DNA of 17,030 bases, taken from positions 1-17,030 of the forward strand of contig CANSLE010000018.1 in NCBI GenBank assembly GCA_947647645.1, in the 5' to 3' direction. Source of the stretch: an uncultured Microbacterium sp. (GTDB taxonomy: Bacteria > Actinomycetota > Actinomycetes > Actinomycetales > Microbacteriaceae). The notes beneath the pieces are model-generated. The model ran no database searches, had not been told where the DNA came from, and worked only from the letters and a program-made list of their open reading frames with translations. A program made the translations under genes and the position numbers. This document shows, piece by piece, positions 14,544-17,030 of this stretch (position 1 is the first letter of the stretch; each line of letters starts with the position of its first letter).

Positions 14544-14667
14544 GCGAATCCCCGCGCGGACTCCCACGACGGAGGATGCCGCGGGCGCGAACCTGGACAT
14601 CCTCGGTTCGGCGTCGACCGCGCCTGCGGCGCTCTACAGACTGCCGTACGAGATCGTCGTCCGCTGA
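14541..14667 (+). pseudogene. Orphan C-terminal coding fragment
   Basis: Immediately after the secreted enzyme gene a different frame has a coding-like stretch with no start codon, strong GC3 and codon use like the neighbours, ending in TGA at 14665. It reads EDAAGANLDILGSASTAPAA then LYRLPYEIVVR. It looks like the last 30 or so residues of a lost protein. I do not recognise the family. It ends just before the broken end of the DUF222 fragment on the other strand. Weakly supported, since a 40-codon open stretch can occur by chance at this GC content. Confidence 0.35.
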
Positions 14668-15059
14668 CATCGGACGCGCGGCGCCGCCACGAGGGCCTCG
14701 AACCGGGCACGATCAGCCTCGGTGCGCAACACCCCACCCGCACGACTGATCGCCCACGCATGACCGGCATCGATCCCACCCCGCTCCCACACCCCCAACG
14801 TCGACGGGAACCGCTCCCGCAGCAGGTACGCCTCCGACGCCCGCACCGACCGCCCCTGCCGCTGCGCCTCCCGACACACCACCCCCACCCGATCCGCCAC
14901 CACATCCACCGCCAACAACCGCGCCTGCGCCGCCTGCGCCACCGCAACACGACGCCGCACATCGACCACACCAGACACCAACGCACCCAACGACGGCCAC
15001 AGGGAGGCGGCCACGTCGACGGCGTCGATCGCATGGGCATCGGCAAGCGCGTGCATCAT
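14634..15059 (-). pseudogene. Truncated DUF222 (HNH endonuclease family) protein
   Basis: 141 codons from ATG 15059. Residues 1-121 match the N-terminal DUF222 region of the abundant actinobacterial DUF222/HNH endonuclease proteins: alanine/arginine-rich helices, then LRERFPSTLGVWERGGIDAG and HAWAISRAGG. After about residue 121 the similarity stops and a short unrelated tail ends in TGA at 14634. The full family is about 400-500 aa, so the rest of DUF222 and the HNH nuclease are missing and no nuclease activity is expected. Codon use is unlike the neighbours: GTG, GCG, CGG and GGG rather than C-ending codons, which is typical of this family and may mark a mobile origin. Confidence 0.7.
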
Positions 15060-15132
15060 CACCCCTGACCCGGCTACGCCGGAGGACAGGACCCGCAACA
15101 GAAGGTGGGCACGCGCGGGGTTTCTCCACCCC

Positions 15133-15161
15133 AGTATAGAACAAAGATACGAATATTGCAA
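15133..15161 (-). promoter_or_regulatory. Promoter of the DUF222 fragment
   Basis: TTGCAA (15156-15161), 17-base spacer, TATACT (15133-15138), in an AT-rich patch that stands out from the GC-rich surroundings. It is the best-matching sigma-70-type promoter of the window, yet it now drives only a gene remnant. The leader to ATG 15059 is about 70 bases. Confidence 0.6.
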
Positions 15162-15204
15162 TCGCGCGCCACCCGCCGCAGACTGAAGCCAAGGAGGTGC
15201 CGTC

Positions 15205-15435
15205 ATGCGACTGATCGATCGCTTCCGCGCCTGGCGCCGCGACCGCAAGGCCAATCCGTACATCCCGCCCGAGGGCCGGTTCACCGGCAGTGTCCTCACG
15301 CAGTTGCCGGGCGTTCGCGGCCCCTCGCTGTGGACCGGCAAGACCGGCGGGCTCGGCGATGTGCTGCAGCCGGCGAATCTGTCGGGCAACTTCCACCCCG
15401 TGACCGACCCCGTCGACGACCCTCGGGCGCGCTGA
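15205..15435 (+). CDS. Small conserved-looking hypothetical protein
   Basis: 76 aa, start ATG 15205 with a perfect AAGGAGG seven bases upstream. N-terminus amphipathic and basic (MRLIDRFRAWRRDRKANPYI), then a Gly/Pro-rich part without membrane segment, cysteines or any motif I recognise. The strong ribosome site, length and GC3 pattern support a real gene. It stands alone between the DUF222 promoter (divergent) and the convergent marC-like gene. Function unknown; the basic helix could touch nucleic acid or membrane, but this is speculation. Confidence 0.65.
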   Translation: MRLIDRFRAWRRDRKANPYIPPEGRFTGSVLTQLPGVRGPSLWTGKTGGLGDVLQPANLSGNFHPVTDPVDDPRAR

Positions 15436-15450
15436 GCCACGACGAGCCCA

Positions 15451-15469
15451 CCCCGGCATCCCCCCGGGG
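15451..15469. terminator. Possible bidirectional hairpin
   Basis: CCCCGG, 7-base loop, CCGGGG between the convergent small gene and the MarC-family gene. There is no U-tract, so it is a weak candidate in this GC context. Confidence 0.3.
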
Positions 15470-15478
15470 CGGTCGCCG

Positions 15479-16105
15479 TCAGGCGAGACCGGGCAACGCG
15501 GCGCTGAGACCGTGCACGAGGATCTCCGCACCGATCGCGAGGATGAGAAAGCCCATCACACGGGTGATGGCTCCGACACCCGTCGCGCCGAGCTTCTCGG
15601 TGAGCGGCGTGCCGTAACGCAGCAGCAGGGCGATCGCCCCGCCGACCACGAGCACTGCTGCGACGATGCCGACACGGTCCAGGATGCCGGGGTAGCGCGC
15701 CGCGAGACCCACGACCACGCCGATGGCCCCGGGGCCCGCGATGAGGGGCAGCGCCATCGGCGAGAAACTGATGTCGGTCTTCGTCGCGGCGTGCGCCTTC
15801 TCGGCGTCGGAGGCATCGGCGCCGGCCTCGCGCGGCACGACCATGCCGAAGCCCGAGTACATGACGACGAGACCGCCCGCGATCTGCAGGGCGCCGAGCG
15901 AGATGCCGAAGAACTCCAGGATGAGGGTGCCCAGGAGCGCGAAGACCGTCAGGATCACGGTGACATAGACACCCGTGAGCCACGATTGACGACGCCGATC
16001 GGCCTCGCCCAGGTGCGCCGACAGCCCCGCGTAGGCCGCGACCGCGCCGATCGGGTTCGTGATCGGGACGAGCGCCGCGAGCGCGGCGACGAAGACGCTC
16101 AGCAT
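15479..16105 (-). CDS. MarC-family integral membrane protein
   Basis: 208-aa protein of the MarC (UPF0056) family with about six membrane segments. Family hallmarks visible: VPITNPIGAVAAYAGLS near the N-terminus, IAGGLVVMYSGFGMV in the middle, SFSPMALPLIAGPGAIGVVV at about 113-132 (the second half repeat) and RVMGFLILAIGAEI near the end. The molecular role of MarC proteins is not settled; the early link to multiple antibiotic resistance was withdrawn. Start ATG 16105 lacks a usable ribosome site but has CACAAT six bases upstream, so it may be leaderless. It follows the E2 gene at 61 bases on the same strand. Confidence 0.9.
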   Translation of the reverse strand: MLSVFVAALAALVPITNPIGAVAAYAGLSAHLGEADRRRQSWLTGVYVTVILTVFALLGTLILEFFGISLGALQIAGGLVVMYSGFGMVVPREAGADASDAEKAHAATKTDISFSPMALPLIAGPGAIGVVVGLAARYPGILDRVGIVAAVLVVGGAIALLLRYGTPLTEKLGATGVGAITRVMGFLILAIGAEILVHGLSAALPGLA

Positions 16106-16111
16106 GCCTTC

Positions 16112-16117
16112 ATTGTG
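16112..16117 (-). promoter_or_regulatory. Possible -10 of a leaderless marC transcript
   Basis: CACAAT on the minus strand ends six bases before the ATG at 16105. No clear -35 was found. Tentative. Confidence 0.3.
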
Positions 16118-16141
16118 ACGCAGGCGCGCCGTCGCCTCAGA

Positions 16142-16160
16142 CGTCGGGGGCGGGCCGACG
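16142..16160 (-). terminator. Possible terminator hairpin after the E2 gene
   Basis: Perfect 6-bp stem CGTCGG/CCGACG with a 7-base loop, starting six bases beyond the E2 stop codon. No U-tract follows, so the call is tentative. Confidence 0.35.
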
Positions 16161-16165
16161 CCCGA

Positions 16166-17030
16166 TCAATCGAGCAGCAGCGCGGGCTCTTCGAGGATCG
16201 ACGCCACGTCGGCGATGAAGCGGCTCATGCCGTCGCCGTCGATGACCCGGTGATCGAACGATCCCGACACCGTCGTCACGAAGCGGGGCCGCACCTCGCC
16301 GTCGACGACCCACGGCTTCTGCCGGATGGTGCCCATCGCGACGATGCCGGACTCCCCCGGGTTGATGATCGGGGTCCCGGCATCCATCCCGAACACGCCG
16401 ATGTTCGTGATGGTGATCGTGCCACCCTGCTGGTCGGCGGGAGTCGTCTTGCCCTCCCGGGCGGTCAGAGTCAGCTTCTCGAGGGCCTTCGCGAGCTCGC
16501 GGAGGCTGAGGTCCTGCGCGTCCTTGATGTTCGGCACGAGCAGGCCGCGGGGCGTCGCGGCGGCGATGCCGAGGTTGACGTAGTTGCGCACGCGGATCTC
16601 GGCGGAACCGTCCTCCTTGTCGATCCACGCCGCGCCGATCAACGGCGTGCGCCGAACCGCCCAGATCACGGCACGCGCCATGATCAACAGCGGCGACACC
16701 TTGATGTCGGCGAAGTCCGGCGAGGCCTTCAACCGCTTCACGAGCTCCATCGTGCGGGTCGCATCGACATCGGTCCACACCGAGACGTGGGGCGCCGTGT
16801 AAGCCGAACGCACCATGCCGGATGCCGTGGCCTTGCGCACGCCCTTGACCGGGATGGCCTCCTCGCGCTCGCCCACGGGCGGCGCGGCGGGGGCGGGGGC
16901 GACGACGGGGATGGTCCGCTCACGCTCGGCGGGCGCGGCCGGGGTCGCGATGTTGCGGAAGACGCTCGCCTGCTCGGCATGACGCACGACGTCGTCGCGG
17001 GTCACCTCACCGGCGGGTCCGCTCGGCGTG
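16166..17030 (-). CDS. 2-oxoacid dehydrogenase E2 acyltransferase, C-terminal part
   Basis: The last 287 residues of a dihydrolipoyl acyltransferase are visible; the lipoyl domain(s) and most of the E1/E3-binding domain lie beyond the right edge. The visible part begins with the end of the peripheral-subunit-binding domain (GPAGEVTRDDVVRHAEQ), then an Ala/Pro-rich swinging linker, then the catalytic domain from PVKGVRKATASGMVRSAYTA. The catalytic motif is SFDHRVIDGDGM (His and Asp of HxxxDG), and GVFGMDAGTPIINPGESGI is the usual conserved stretch before it. It transfers acyl groups from lipoate to CoA in a pyruvate or branched-chain 2-oxoacid complex; which one cannot be decided here. Internal GTG 17005 is not the start, because the family sequence continues upstream of it. 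Confidence 0.92.
   Translation of the reverse strand, partial: TPSGPAGEVTRDDVVRHAEQASVFRNIATPAAPAERERTIPVVAPAPAAPPVGEREEAIPVKGVRKATASGMVRSAYTAPHVSVWTDVDATRTMELVKRLKASPDFADIKVSPLLIMARAVIWAVRRTPLIGAAWIDKEDGSAEIRVRNYVNLGIAAATPRGLLVPNIKDAQDLSLRELAKALEKLTLTAREGKTTPADQQGGTITITNIGVFGMDAGTPIINPGESGIVAMGTIRQKPWVVDGEVRPRFVTTVSGSFDHRVIDGDGMSRFIADVASILEEPALLLD

Noticed and set aside
14551..14585. Hairpin CCCGCG/CGCGGG as terminator of the secreted enzyme gene
   Set aside because: Long loop of about 23 bases, no U-tract, and it overlaps a coding-like fragment; likely chance in GC-rich DNA.

Overview
The window is high-GC DNA with strong GC3 bias, GTG and TTG starts, GTGA stop/start overlaps and LacI/MsiK-style sugar uptake. 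This points to an actinobacterium, most likely Microbacterium or another member of Microbacteriaceae; the genus is an inference from protein flavour. No tRNA, rRNA, CRISPR array, insertion sequence or phage gene was seen.

Region 1 (1-5297, minus strand) is a zinc-homeostasis operon. Order of transcription: zinc-binding lipoprotein (znuA-like), ATPase (znuC-like), permease (znuB-like), Fur-family regulator (zur-like), a DUF318/ArsP-type permease, its partner TIGR03943/DUF1980 protein with a His-rich loop, and the N-terminus of an unrecognised membrane-anchored protein that leaves the window. Most junctions overlap by 4-11 bases. A 15-bp palindrome typical of Zur boxes overlaps the -35 of the znuA promoter. 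Divergent to it lies an mntP-like manganese exporter gene (plus strand).

Region 2 (6049-14543) is a carbohydrate-use locus. On the minus strand a LacI-type operator/promoter drives a sugar-binding lipoprotein, two ABC permeases and a cytoplasmic GH2 glycosidase, ending in a decayed SRPBCC-domain gene. No ATPase is encoded, so a shared MsiK-type ATPase is expected elsewhere. On the plus strand are the LacI regulator and a secreted sialidase-fold (Asp-box, GH93-like) enzyme with a ricin-type lectin domain. Four near-identical operators (consensus TTTGCAACGTYYGCAAA) sit in two pairs with the same geometry, one pair in the lacI/transporter divergent region and one before the secreted enzyme. They define a compact regulon: the secreted enzyme cuts a polymer, the ABC system imports the product and GH2 cleaves it inside. 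The substrate is not determined; arabinan or arabinogalactan-like glycans are a guess from the GH93 resemblance.

Region 3 (14544-15204) is a scar of gene decay: an orphan C-terminal coding fragment on the plus strand abuts a truncated DUF222 (HNH-endonuclease family) gene that still has a good promoter.

Region 4 (15205-17030) is ordinary: a 76-aa protein, a MarC-family membrane protein, and the C-terminal part of a 2-oxoacid dehydrogenase E2 acyltransferase running off the window end.

Several genes (znuA, zur, lacI, marC) have a -10-like hexamer 6-7 bases before the start codon and no clear ribosome binding site, suggesting leaderless mRNAs.
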